Assembly (NCBI GenBank): GCA_030844895.1
Contig: CM061228.1
Coordinates: forward strand, 140,418,444 to 140,482,443
DNA: 64,000 nt
Direction of reading: 5' to 3'
Source: Ambrosia x helenae
Taxonomy: Eukaryota > Streptophyta > Magnoliopsida > Asterales > Asteraceae
The position numbers were made by a program, and so were the translations under genes. The notes below the pieces were generated by a model, which was given only the letters and a program-made list of their open reading frames with translations, ran no database searches and was not told the origin of the DNA. Positions 46,269 to 58,020 of this stretch are shown here, piece after piece. Positions within the stretch are counted from its first letter, which is position 1, and every line of letters starts with the position of its first letter.

Positions 46269-47908
46269 ACCCATGCATTGTTGCGGGCGCGGTTTACACA
46301 GACACGGGCACGGTCTACTCATAGTGATATCGAACACTTTATATGAGTTTGATTAGCTTGAATCTCTCTGATCCATGGTATCCACTAACTATAGCGATCA
46401 TTACAGTTATTTGGAGTGTTTCTGATCATTACAGTAACGATCGCTTTACAACGCCGAAAACGGTTATCATCACTCGATTTCTTTCGACAGCCAGTACAAC
46501 GAACTCTGTATGGGTTGCTTGTTAGCGTCGATCCTACTGTCGATTTATTTCGACAATCAGTACAACTGAAGTATTATATTACAATAATATTACCTTGAGC
46601 AAAAAGTTGTGTTTGAAGCCTTGTTCTTTTAGTTTACATTTTGTTATGACTTTAAACAGAGAAGATGAATGGTTAGTTAGTAGGTTACTCATTATTGCCG
46701 GGATGCAAATCGTGATGTGATGGATTCTTATATTTGCAACCTAGTTCCTTTCTACCAAGTTGCAAAGGAACCTCAGGTCAGCCAGACGTTTGTCAAAAGC
46801 AAGTGTGAAGATCAAGATCAAGAAGAACAGTGCTCCAACACAGTCAGTGAAATATCTGTCAACGATGAAGGCAACATACTTGAAATCAATGGGAAAGTGA
46901 ACAATTCCAAAGGTCTTGATGAATATCTTCATCATTCTCCTAGATCTACGCATAAGTGTAAGAGTCGATTTTCCTATGAGGGTGACCAACAAAGAGATGG
47001 TCTTTTTGATGAATGTATTATTCACAAATACATTTGTTTGACTATTTTAGCAACTTCCATAAGAACTCCCCGTTTTTCAAACACGGTCATTTTGCATGGT
47101 ATTAGGGGTTGGAAACTCTAAAAGACCAATGACCCTATGGCAATTTGGAATGTTGTTGATCATTACAGAAGATGAATGGTTTGAAGGTGTGTTGTATGTA
47201 TAAAATAGTGAATAGTGAATTATTGTAGTGTGTTAGGTATATGATGGAAGGGTTTGAAAATAAATAGCACAAGTCATTCTTTAATGTTGTTTATAATTAA
47301 AAGGAACTAGGTTGCAAAGGAACTTCAGGTCAGCCAGACGTTTGTCAAAAGAATTTTGTACTATGCATTCTCACATGAACATCCAACAACAATGGTATAT
47401 GAATAGAGTAGATTTCCCTATGAGGGTGACTAACACGGTTAGTGGATACCATGGATCAGAGATATTCAAGCTAATCAAACTCATATCTCAAGCCGGTGCA
47501 AGTTATGTTGGAGCAATGGTTGTGGAAATAAATCTTTTCATATTCGCTACGGTTAGTGGATACCATGGATCAGAGAGATTCAAGCTAATCAAACTCATAT
47601 AAAGTGTTCGATGTCACTATGAGTACACATTGTGCATGACATTACATTTTGCATGAGTCATTTCAATTGGGCCATACAGGGTGCCAATCCTACAGCAAAC
47701 CGAAGGTAAACATACTTGAAATCAATGGGAAGGTAAACATACTTGAAATCAATGGGAAGGTAAACAATGAAGGCAAACATACTTGAAATCAATAGGAAGG
47801 TAAACAATTCCAGCACCTGGATATCAGCCAAACGTTTGATGAATGTATTAGGGGTTGGAAACTCTGAAGACCAATGACCCCTTGGCAAACCTCTGTAAAG
47901 GTATGAAG
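46269..47908. repeat. Scrambled repeat domain with long inverted repeat (left part)
   Basis: An 80-base segment (46315-46396) recurs inverted and almost perfectly at 47546-47627. A further direct copy of part of the right arm lies at 47440-47490. GTTGCAAAGGAAC.TCAGGTCAGCC occurs at 46759 and 47311. The word CATACTTGAAATCAATGGGAA recurs at 46880, and as a 27-base tandem at 47705-47815. A 134-codon frame (46717-47121) crosses these repeats and has no recognisable domain. A solo LTR splits the domain. Confidence 0.6.
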
Positions 47909-49477
47909 TGTAACACCCCAACCGATGGCGGAATCATCGAGGTGCCACGTAGTGACGATTGTTCAAAAGCTCATGGTACTAAAATGTAAATATTATTGAA
48001 TAATCAAAATTGTCTTACATGGAAATGGAAAATACATTGTCTATATGAAATGTAAATATTGAAATAACTGAATTAAAATAAGCACTAAATGTTCCTTGCT
48101 AAAGCACTAGATCAAACTGCACCTGAAACATGTACAAATAGATTTGGTCAACATATGAAATGTTGGTGAGCATTCCTAGTTTTGATATATATAGTAGGTT
48201 AAAAAGTTATACAATTCAAGTGCAAGCTACAGTGCAATTATGTAAACTATGTATCATACAAATGAGCGAAATCAACCCTGTGACTGTATAATGTACTGTA
48301 TGAACTGTAGTGTACTTATCCAATAAATGGATAAAAGCTTAACACTGGCCACGGATTCTCCGATGAAAAAGGGGGAGAATCAATCTAGGCGGGTTGTCAA
48401 TCCAAATAGCGCTATCCAATGTTAAGGTCGGCTTGTACCATGTTAATGATTTCACTAAGTACAAATGTAATCCACATGTATTGTCTAAGCATAAAGCACG
48501 TTGTAAGCAATGCACATAGTACTAGAATTGTATTGTAAAAATGAAATCTTGTATTTGAAATTGTAATAGTGTACATGTAACACCCCAAAAATGTATAAAA
48601 GCAAAAAGGGGTAGGAATACTCACTGGTTACGTAATAGCTTGTAATTGAACTTGGACAACGAAATATGTGTTGGAACTATCTCAAAGTATCAACCTAAAG
48701 TAATTGATAATGTGTAAGTGAAATAACTCTAGGATGCATGTATTTCTAGGGCTTCGAATTGGGGATAATTGCTCGTTTGATTAATATTAAAAATATTCGC
48801 CAATTGAGGGAAATTTAGTAAATAAATAACTAAAAATCTTTTTATAAATGTTAAACCTGGGATGGTCACAAGAATGTGCTTAAAGTATAAAAATAATTTT
48901 TATAAAATTATTTTCCTTAAAATAGATTATTAAATCTATTTATTACAAATTGTCGAAATATGACTTTAATATCTAAAAATATTAAAATCAAAGAATTTCT
49001 GAATTAAAAATTGTATTTCAGTTCCAAATGAATAGAAATAATTTATGTAAAATTTTGGTACAAAAATATTGAAAAATGAATTTCTTATGATTTATTTATG
49101 ATTAAAAACTAACAAAAATTGATTAAAAATATTATATAAATGATTTTTCAGAAATAAAAATCATTTCTGAAAAGACTAATGTCATAAAAACTTAGGATAA
49201 TTTTTGTGGAAATTAATAAGATCGTTATGATATTTTTATAGATTTTTATAAATATAATAGTATAAAATTGATTTAATTTAAATAAATATTAAATAAATGA
49301 ATTTTAGAAAAATAAAAATTGTAAATAAAACTTTTAACCCAGATTTAATAAATATAATTTTTTTAGAATTTATAAAATAGTTTTAATATTTAAAAAGGAT
49401 TTTACAAGATTTAAGTGTAATATATATATATATAATGGTTTGTTAAAAAAGAAAAGAAATTAAGTGAAAAATGGTGT

Positions 49478-49556
49478 CCAAGACAGGACTCGAACTCGGG
49501 TTGCCTTAGTTGTAGGCATTAGTCACAACCACTTGGCCTAGGCCTGTGGTTGTGAT
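49478..49556 (-). other. tRNA-like segment inside the solo LTR
   Basis: Minus strand GGCCAAGTGGTTGTGA (A-box-like) and GAGTTCGAGTCCT (B-box-like) are spaced as in a tRNA-derived sequence. It occupies the position equivalent to 24172-24245 of the related LTR. Confidence 0.5.
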
Positions 49557-50186
49557 TTATCTCAGTTATAAAAGAATAAATACAACAAGGAGAATCAGTT
49601 TCTTCCCAAATCAATAATTACAAGCCCTAGATTTCCAATCAGACAATTCTCACAGCATTAACCCAATTAAACATGGGGCTAATATTGTGCAATCGCCGAT
49701 TAACAAAACCCACAACTAAGATTACACTTACAATCACGTTATTGAGCTTGCACGATTAGTCAACGGCTTGGTCAAAGATACGAACAAAAACCAACGAACA
49801 GAGGATTTTTAAGAATAATTGGGGATTTAGAGAGATGTATTGGCGAGTTGGGATTGTTCTACAATGATCAATTTATAGTATTACGCTCTGGATCAATGGA
49901 ATGGTAAGGTTGACTCGTTGTTATTGCATACGCGCAAATGGTTAGAATTTTGGTATGAATTGATAATGTTAATACGCGTCTAAGGCCGATAATCACGATT
50001 CCAAATCAAACCACGGTTAATTACGCGTAAATCTTGCTACTTGATTGGTCAAAGGTGAAGCAAAAAAAAAAAAAAAGAAAAAAAAAATATCTGCTGCTGT
50101 CTCGCGTAACAGTAGCGAAGGGAAAAGAAGGAAAGCAGCGAAAGAGGGTTTAAATAAAATCAGGATTGGGATTGAATGTATAACGA

Positions 50187-50270
50187 GTTGTAGCTCGGAT
50201 GGTCAGGACGTGAGGGTGTTCCAGCTTCTGCCCGGGTTCGAACCCTGACAGAGGCATTTTTTTTTTTTTG
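50187..50270 (+). other. Second tRNA-like segment with T-run terminator
   Basis: Plus strand GTAGCTCGGATGG (A-box-like), CGGGTTCGAACCCTG (perfect B-box palindromic arm) and, 14 bases later, a run of 12 T that would terminate Pol III. It lies near the right end of the solo LTR and has no equivalent that I can see in the 22505 family. Confidence 0.5.
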
Positions 50271-50548
50271 TTTAAAACATAAAGGGGCAAGGGGAGATGT
50301 TTGGGCCGGCTATGGGTTTGTTCTGGTGGGCCGATCCAGCTGGCTGTTGGGCTTCAGGAAACCCACAAAGAAGCATTGGGTTTAGGCTAATGGTTTGGTT
50401 ATAGTTTGGGTTATGTATTGGGTTTGGTTAAAATAAATTTTTTTTTTTTGTTTTAACTAACTAAAAAAAAAATAAGTGATTTATTTATTTATTTATTTAT
50501 TTATTATTATTATTTTTATTATTAAAATAAAAAGTGACGGATGTCACA

Positions 50549-51153
50549 TGAAGGCAACATATCTTGCTGCAAAAGAAACTAATCACACCTGATCATTCTC
50601 TGCCACATTATATAACATTCTCTTCTTCTTCCCCTACAATCACTTTGCCATTAATACCAATGGACTACCCTCACGTCGGTATGGCCATCACCTAGTTCCA
50701 GGTTGCCTTCAGCTGTTGTCAGAGAGATATCTGTCACGATGAAGGCAACATATTTGAAATCAATGGGAAGGTAAACAATCCTCATCCACAATGTTCTTAC
50801 CCAGAGCTACCAACCATCCGGTTGTTTTCAGGTTGCCTTTATCGTTGACAGATAATGAGATTTGGTGTTGGATCATAAGTAAAAAGGTAAACCACACCAC
50901 TGTGAGTAGATAAATTTACTAGTCGTTGGAAACTCAGATGAATAGTGACCATTTGGCAATTGGTTAGTTAATGTTCTTTATATATGAATAGTGACCCTCT
51001 GCAAAATGTCTTGATGAATATCTTCATGAATCTCCTAGAAGTGTCATCTTAAAGGCTGAAACTTTGAAGACCAATGACCCTCTGGCAATTTGATCGATAT
51101 CATCCATCGCTATTCTAAACATGTTCAGGCAGGCAAGCAAAAAGATTAGTGAA
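50549..51153. repeat. Scrambled repeat domain (right part)
   Basis: Continues the domain left of the solo LTR: CATATTTGAAATCAATGGGAAGGTAAACAA-type words at about 50747 and TCTTGATGAATATCTTCAT at about 51010 match 46880-46935. No gene recognised. Confidence 0.55.
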
Positions 51154-51336
51154 CCCTGTGTTGGATGGGAAGTGTCTTCGGCTTAAATGTCTTGTTGAGT
51201 TGAGTTGGAGCAATCCCTGTGTTGGATGGAAAGTGTCTTCGGCTTAAATGCCTTGTTGAGTTGAGTTTTAGTGAACCCTGTGTTGGATGGAAAGTGTCTT
51301 CGGCTTAAATGTCTTGTTGAGTTGAGTTGGAGCAAT
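51154..51336. repeat. Three tandem copies of a 61-base unit
   Basis: Copies at 51154-51214, 51215-51275 and 51276-51336 start CCCTGTGTTGGATGG and end GTTGAGTTGG/TTTAG..AAT-like. Copies 1 and 3 share the ending GGAGCAAT; copy 2 ends TAGTGAA, which also precedes copy 1. Confidence 0.95.
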
Positions 51337-52440
51337 GTCGATAAAAGTTGGTTGTTATTATTTTGTTTTTTAATTTTTATATTTTTTTACAATAATTATA
51401 TTAAAAATTAAAAAAATAAAATAAAAAACCAATTCAAAACAAAAAAAATACAACAAAAATAAAAGCTGGATTCCAAGGCTTAAGCGAGGCACCTGAGGTC
51501 AAATCAGAATAACTTACATCGGACCGATGTAGTTTAAAAAGTAAACAAAGCGCCTCGCTTAGGCCAAAGCGAGACGCTTTGAGGGGAGGGGGGGTGTTAA
51601 TATAATGCCCCATAGTGAAACCATCTATCAAAATATAGCATTTATGTATACCCAACCCAAATTCCCAGTTTTAGCGAAAATTTCTACCATCAAAGTCGAC
51701 CTAGGATAATCCTTTTGAGGTCTGATCAAAAGTTGCCGAACTCAAATACAATATCTTAACATATGTTTAAATTAACTAGTGGTATCAAAAACTGTGTGTT
51801 GCGTTCCTAGGGATTCCCCGTGCCGTGCGGCGAAAAGTTCATTGGTATCGGTTCATTTCGTTACGATATCAGAACTCGTTATAGCAACCGAAAGATAAAA
51901 GACAAATAAATAAAATCTTGATAGACCAAAAGATTATCAACACATTATTTACACTGATTGAAAATAATTGTTCGATAGTAATCGATTTTATTCGTCAAGG
52001 CATTGCAACGAAAGTACCATGAACATGTACACACAATACTACACTTTATTTTACATACAACTCTACTCTCAAGTCTCAACAAAGTTTACCTTTCATCACG
52101 TTGTGGAAATTGACTTTTAAATACGAAGTGAAGGCCGTTTTGCCCATAGTTCACATTCAAAATTACCAGATTGTTATCTGTTCAGACACTGTTGCGCCAA
52201 CAGTTAGCGTTTAATATATATACTAATATGAAATGTAAAATTACTTCAAATTTATCCACTCTAAAGTATTTGGTATTGTTTCTTTTAGAAAATAAAATAA
52301 AATCACTAGTTAATTAATACATTGCATGCCTTTAGAAAAGATAATATTTAAATTTAAAAAAAAAGTGTGAAAAAACAAATACAAACATATCCATATCCAT
52401 TAAATCCTATAATTTTATAAATTTAATAATTTATCCACAA
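51337..52440. other. Upstream region of the second ERF gene
   Basis: AT-rich. GTATCGGTTCATTTCGTTACGAT near 51847 resembles the CCGATACC repeat family. No other terminus or gene. Confidence 0.4.
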
Positions 52441-52450
52441 TTTTACCACC

Positions 52451-52457
52451 TATATAA
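52451..52457 (+). promoter_or_regulatory. TATA box of the second ERF gene
   Basis: TATATAA about 80 bases upstream of the start codon, followed by a CT-rich leader (CCCTCTCTCTCT near 52493-52503), a usual plant promoter layout. Confidence 0.65.
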
Positions 52458-52534
52458 CAACCACCCTCTTCCATCCCTACCCTTTTCATCTTCCCTCTCT
52501 CTCTAAAACCCAAAACCCTATTCATTGTTCTCTC

Positions 52535-53029
52535 ATGGCAACTGCAACCCACTACCGTGGTGTTCGTAAGCGACCATGGGGCCGTTACGCCGCCGAAATA
52601 CGCGACCCATGGAAGAAAACCCGTGTATGGTTAGGCACATTTGACACCCCAGAAGAAGCCGCACTAGCCTACGACGGCGCCGCACGCTCTCTCCGTGGAC
52701 CCAAAGCCAAGACCAACTTCCCTTCCCCACCACCGTCTCCACCGTCGTTGACACTTGACCTGAACCACATTCCGTCACATCTCCACCAACACCACCACCA
52801 ACATATTAGGTGGGTTGCTGCACCACCTACCCGACAGTTGTTTGTTGGAACGGAGTTGGATTTGTTTCGTCACCACCACGGTGTTGTGGTGGATAATGGT
52901 GGTGGGTCCGGTGGACTTACGGTGGAAGAGGGTGGTGGTTGTTCGGATGGGAATACGGCGGTGTTTTTTGGGATTGTGAGACGTGGGTTGGGTATAGATT
53001 TGAATGAGCCTCCACCCATTTGGCTTTGA
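52535..53029 (+). CDS. AP2/ERF group VIII transcriptional repressor (EAR motif)
   Basis: Intronless 164-residue protein starting MATATHYRGVRKRPWGRYAA. The AP2/ERF domain spans about residues 6-63, with DPWKKTRVWLGTF in place of the DPGKK of the other ERF in this window, and the ERF-type Ala/Asp pair (AEIRD). After a Ser/Pro-rich linker, LTLDLN (72-77) is an LxLxL-type EAR motif, and IDLNEPPP near the C-terminus (154-161) fits the DLNxxP form. A His-rich stretch (84-90) and Gly-rich stretches fill the rest. Family knowledge makes it a small nuclear repressor of the AtERF9/12 kind binding GCC-boxes. The first Met is chosen because a TATA box lies 80 bases upstream and the AP2 domain begins at once. 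Confidence 0.95.
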   Translation: MATATHYRGVRKRPWGRYAAEIRDPWKKTRVWLGTFDTPEEAALAYDGAARSLRGPKAKTNFPSPPPSPPSLTLDLNHIPSHLHQHHHQHIRWVAAPPTRQLFVGTELDLFRHHHGVVVDNGGGSGGLTVEEGGGCSDGNTAVFFGIVRRGLGIDLNEPPPIWL

Positions 53030-53042
53030 GAGAAGTGTAGGG

Positions 53043-53046
<4 letters not shown>

Positions 53047-53085
<39 letters not shown>

Positions 53086-53087
53086 GT
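53047..53087. repeat. (TTA)n microsatellite in the ERF 3' flank
   Basis: About 13 TTA/ATT units begin 18 bases after the stop codon and are followed by T runs; they probably lie in the 3' UTR. Confidence 0.9.
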
Positions 53088-53099
53088 TTTTTTTTTTTT

Positions 53100-54095
53100 A
53101 CTTTTTTTTAATATTAAGTACGACACCGTTTAGAGACTTGTTTTTCTCTTGTTTGTGGTTTTTTTTAGTGTATGAGACATCAAGATCTTTGTTAATATGA
53201 AAATTTGATTGGTATTGAAGCCATACGTGTGTTTCTTGGATGGATTAATGTTTATGCTTATTTTACAGATGAAATATTCCAAAAGGCAACAAACTAAGTG
53301 TGTTGACCGAGATCTACTAAGTAGATGTACCTTGTATGTATTACTATACGTCATAATTTTGTTTCATGACCTGTTTTATTTTATTTTTTTAAATCGTATT
53401 TTTAGAGCGGATAAATTTTATTAAAAACCGAGAACTTGAAATAAGCTAGAAAATACGCCACAAATTCCAATGTTACATTACAAATACAATTGCTATATTC
53501 ACTTGATGCTTAACCTATATACGAGTCATGTAAACTAAAGGTCTCGCGGAATCACGGATCCTTCCTTTCATCATTTTAATGGTAATATAGTGTACCTGGC
53601 TTGTGGAGTTGTGGGTAGGCTTATGATATATCTCTTCAAGTCTTCCAGTTTAGTGTGTTACTTGCGTTACGGGTGAGATTCTGGATTTTTTGTGATTTTC
53701 GGCCTTTTTTATGGTTTTTTGCGGATGTTGTTTGCGTGTGTCTTAATTGTTTGGCACGTTTTTCTTTGTCAAATAAAGTGAAGGGACGTATTTGAGGCGT
53801 AAGGGGAGTTGAAAATGTGTCGATTGCTTTATCTGGAAAGGTAGTGGGTCCTTCGTAACGTCAACCGTCGCGTTGTTTCTCTTTCATATGTATCGCCATG
53901 CTATTTGCCCGTCGTGCACGTTGTAAGGAACGGTTTCCCACAATATTAACTACGACACCTATATAAATGAGGGAAACCATCCTCTTTACAAAATTCAAAT
54001 CCTCTCTAGTTTCATTTCCTTCTCTTAATCCATTATTCTTCAACTTTTCTTTTTATCTTTTAATCAATTTCAATGGCAGAACTTCTTGAATATAA
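53100..54095. other. Intergenic, nothing firm
   Basis: AT-rich. The stretch 53540-54060 is less AT-rich but shows neither a long frame nor repeat termini that I recognise. Confidence 0.4.
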
Positions 54096-54097
54096 AA

Positions 54098-54245
54098 CAT
54101 AGCAGGTCATATGACGTGCTGAAAATAAAACACAACTTGATAATCTTGCTTAACATAAAACACAACATTCATATATAACTTGTTGAAAATAAAACACAAC
54201 ATGATGATCCTGCTGAACATAAAACACAACAAGATGATCTTGTTG
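54098..54245. repeat. Degenerate short tandem repeat
   Basis: CTGAAAATAAAACACAAC and CTGAACATAAAACACAAC alternate with GATGATCTTG-like linkers in four to five imperfect units. A GT/TA/GGGA microsatellite follows at 54290-54342. Confidence 0.7.
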
Positions 54246-54838
54246 CAGTTTTTGTTGTTAGGAATTTGATAAGAGAGAGAGCGAAGATCGTGTGTGTGTG
54301 TATATATATATGGGGAGGGAGGGAGGGAGGGAGAGAGAGAGATATGTGAATGTGAATGTGACATAACGAAGCTTAAGGTTGCAAACTGTAAGTCCCAAAT
54401 ACTAGATCTTGTTAAGTGCAAGAGATTGTTATCACTTAGAAACACCTATGGATTAGGTGTTTTAAGTGATTAATCTTGAACAACAAAGAAACTAGATGAA
54501 TATGATAAGAACCGACACACAAGATGAACAAGAACATGATTCCATTACTGATTTATCATTGAAACACCATGGATTACAGACAAGTACGCATCGGATTCAA
54601 CTTGTGCTAAGAAGATAACCAAAAACCCTAACCCTAGAGCTGCAACATAACTTGTCTATTTATAGAGGGGCTGATGGGCCTGCGCACTTAAGCTAAGTGC
54701 GCAGGGCCCGTGTCTAAGTACGCAGCGTCTAGGGTTTGCTTAACAACTATCACATAATTAGATATTCAGTCCCTTGACTTACACAATACTTAATAAACTA
54801 TCAAAAGTCTTCATTCTGGTAACTGTGGTCTCAACTAA

Positions 54839-55663
54839 ACCCAACACAAACGAACTGAACTTTCAGCGAATAGTTCATGAACTGTTTGGCGGGAAGTTCG
54901 TATTGTGTTCGTTCGTTCGTTTAATAAATGATCAAACATGAATAAAAAAATTTGTTCGTTTAGTTAAACAAACGAACATGAACATGGGTCGTGTCCGTTC
55001 ATTTATGTTCGTGAACGTTCGGTAACGTGTTCGTTTATGTTCGATAATTTATCAGGGTATATTCTTTTATTTTTATTTATCTTACCCAAATAAATAATAT
55101 ATGTGAGGTAAATATATGACTATATGAGATCAATAAACCTACATTTAGTATAAAAACTCATATGTTTCCACTTTCCAGCGTCGACGCCCTTCTCCATCCA
55201 TCGTCGATGCCAACCTAGTTTTTTCAGACACTACTTTAATTTTATTATGTTTACTAATATTATGTTAAGTACTAAGTATGTTTGGACAATTAGGTTATAT
55301 TTTGGGTGGATTTAGCTAATATCTTAATATATGTGAATTTGATCTTATTCGAAAGTTAATATATGTCTGTTTGTGTTTGTTTCTATTTATGAACACTTCT
55401 TTATGTTCGTTTTTGTTCATTTGTGTTTTTGAACACTTGTTTGTGTTCATTAATGTCATTTTGTGTTCGTGTGCGTTCATGAACAAAATTAACAAACGAA
55501 CACAAACGAACACGAACACGAGTGTTTTCTTAACAAACGAACATGGATAGAAAATCTTGTTCGGTAAGTGTTAATGAACTGTTCGTGAACACATAAATTC
55601 GTTAAAAAACGAACACGAACAAGGCTCTGTTCGTGTTCGTTCGGTTCGTTTGCAGCCCTAACG
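54839..55663. mobile_element. hAT-like element of the GTTCGTGAACG family
   Basis: The right end GGTTCGTTTGCAGCCCTA and the diverged left end CCCAACACAAACGAACTGAAC are inverted-repeat-like. Both arms carry GTTCGTGAACG/CGAACACGAAC words; the middle (55040-55310) is unrelated sequence. No matching flanking duplication. Related to 17892-18312. Confidence 0.6.
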
Positions 55664-56077
55664 AAGCTGTTTAAATTGGCTATGTTATTAATATTGGGCC
55701 GCTTTTATTTAGGGCCTTAAAGGATTCGCTAAATGGGCTGTGGGCAGCACTTAAATGCATTAGAGGTTGATCCCATGCGTGGATCGTTTAAAGTAAATAG
55801 GAATATACACAGATGTAAACAACTAAACAAGTCAATTTCAATCAATGACTTTAGCCCGTAACCATATTTTTACTTGACTCCCTCGCATACCTTCCCCTCA
55901 AGTATCTCAAAAAATAAATAAATAAATAAACGATCACAACTGTTTACCAACACTATGTTGAACCCTGAAAATCACCAAACTCTTGTTCGTGATTGATGGT
56001 TCTACTCTTACCCTTTGTCCCGACCACTCTCTAGGTTACGAATTCGTATAATCCTAAAATCCAAACTACACATAAAT

Positions 56078-56122
<45 letters not shown>

Positions 56123-56849
56123 AAAAAACAAGTTACATTTAGATGGTGGGTAAGCGGGCAACAAGCTGCGCCGCTATCCCCTTTTGAATCGCAAAACCTA
56201 TCCTGCTAAACACAAACAAATAGTTGAAATTGTTGTTTATGTAATCTAGTTCTACATTCGGTACATAAGTGGACATCAGTTTGTTATATTATGGCTTTTA
56301 GATCGTTACATATACATATTTGTGTATTATTTTTTTATGTTTTAATTTATTGTGTGCATAGAATAGGTATACACTATATCACACTTGCTCATCCTATGTT
56401 TGAGATTTTCTTATAAGTATTTTTATTTATAGTTATTTGTTACAAGACGTGTACATTTTATGTTATTTATAGTTCTTTGTTCAATTCAATGGAGCTTTTG
56501 TTGCGTTTGTAAGAGTTAAATTTTGAATCAAAAAACGACTTACTTCATTCAAGCGTAGGCCCACTTATACACCCAAACTAAGCCCAAGCTATATTAGGCC
56601 CACCTAGTAGACAAATAGAACATTAGGCTTTATTTTAGACTCAATTATGAACTCTCCAGAACATTTGGATCCATGATATGATACACTAGTGACTAGTGGT
56701 ATCAACCAACCGTTAAGAAACCGATCGGTATAATTTTAGTTTGATACGGTGGTACCGGCACACTCTAATTAAACCTAAACTAGAAAAACTAACAAAAATA
56801 AAATAAAATTGTAATATGACCAAAATAATATCTAAACTTGGAGTTTTGA
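55664..56849. other. Intergenic with a 40-base T run and a retroelement tail
   Basis: 56080-56119 is an uninterrupted T run. Next to it, 56120-56215 (AAGTTACATTTAGATGGTGGG ... GCAACAAGCTGCGCC) matches the 3' end of the second retroelement family on the minus strand, cut short. Nothing else recognised. Confidence 0.55.
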
Positions 56850-57283
56850 GGGTATGTTTGGCAAAATTAGCTGGAGGCTGGTAGCTGGAAGCTGTAAGCT
56901 GGTAGCTGGAAGCTGGTAGCTGGAAGCTGGTAGCTGGAAGCTTTTTAAATATATTTTGGTGTTTGGCAGAGTAGCTGGAGCTTTTAATAAAATGTATAAA
57001 ATGACCAAAATGGTCATAATTAAAAGCTTGTAAAGAAGGTTTTTATTTTATTTTTAAAATAGAATGGGTATTTGTGTCATTTAGTAATTAAAAGCTTGTA
57101 GCTAGTAGAGTTTTTTCTGAAAAGCTACTACTAGTAGCTTTTCACTGTAGAGCTTTTTCTCTAACCTAAAAGCTTCCAGCCCCTTCAATCAAACAAGGCT
57201 TTTTATTAAGTATGAGTTTTTTCTTAAAAGCTTGAAGCTTGAAGCTCCTAAAAGCTCTTAAAAGCTCCTTGCCAAACATACCC
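56850..57283. mobile_element. MITE with GGGTATGTTTGGCAA ends
   Basis: Perfect 15-base terminal inverted repeats (GGGTATGTTTGGCAA/TTGCCAAACATACCC), flanked by TGA (56847-56849 and 57284-57286), Harbinger-like in length. The left arm repeats AGCTGGTAGCTGGA four times; the right arm has AAAGCTT-type words. No ORF. Confidence 0.85.
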
Positions 57284-57372
57284 TGAGTCTACAAAGCATG
57301 GAGCTTTACCAGTGTCGGTCACTTTGTTACGATACCAACGCTTGATATGGTATGTGACAGAGAAAGGAGAAA

Positions 57373-57373
57373 A

Positions 57374-57426
<53 letters not shown>
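57373..57426. repeat. (AAT)n microsatellite
   Basis: About 17 uninterrupted AAT units. Confidence 0.95.
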
Positions 57427-57428
<2 letters not shown>

Positions 57429-57608
57429 TTGTGTCTGTCAATCTTGTAGTTTTATTTGAAAGAAAAAATTAAAATGATATACAAAATGTTAAATTAGAAG
57501 AATATTAAACAGTTAGATTTAAACATTGTTCACTGCCGTGTTCAGTTCGAACTTGATAAATGCTTTGAAAAAGTTTCTAATGGTACTCTTATTCTTGAAG
57601 TTTCTAAC

Positions 57609-57884
57609 TAGGGATGAGCTCGGGGCGGTATCGGTACCAACCGATACCGATCCAAAAAATACCGATCTTGAAAACTTTCAAAACCCAATACCGATACCGA
57701 AAACATACGGTACGGTACCGGTATGGTATCGGTATTTTACCTTAAAATACTGATACCATAACGATCACATACCGATACCGAAAACCTCTAAATGTGAGTA
57801 CTGATACCGAACACCCTCGGTTCGGTACGATACTGGTTCGGGATCAGTATCGGTTCGGTATTCGGAGCAATATGCTCATCTTTA
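57609..57884. mobile_element. hAT-like MITE of the CCGATACC family
   Basis: The ends TAGGGATGAGC and, inverted, TAAAGATGAGC are flanked by near-identical 8-base words TTTCTAAC (57601-57608) and TTCCTAAC (57885-57892). The interior is made of ACCGATACCG and its inverse. Confidence 0.85.
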
Positions 57885-58020
57885 TTCCTAACGTCGCTCA
57901 TTCTAGAGCGAGTGTACAATAATATCCAAAACTCATTTTAGTCTGGAGTGGGTAAAAAAATAGAATTAAATACCGCATTGTAAATTGTTACTGCCTTGAC
58001 CTCAACTTTTACAAGGTTAA

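Larger units (their letters stand above)
47909..50548 (-). mobile_element. 2.6 kb solo LTR, relative of the LTR element at 22505
   Basis: Starts TGTAACACCCCAACCGATGG and ends GACGGATGTCACA, the same termini as the LTRs at 22505 and 27661, but with strongly diverged interior. The 5-base duplication TGAAG flanks it perfectly (47904-47908 and 50549-50553) and no internal region remains, so it formed by LTR-LTR recombination. Orientation follows the related element. Confidence 0.92.

Noticed and set aside
46717..47121. 134-codon ORF as a host gene
   Set aside because: It overlaps segments repeated elsewhere in the same domain and has no recognisable domain or splice context.
51154..51336. CRISPR-like array
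   Set aside because: Three contiguous 61-base copies without spacers in a plant sequence; an ordinary tandem repeat.
52533..52778. Minus-strand frame across the second ERF
   Set aside because: Antisense shadow of the AP2 domain coding region.
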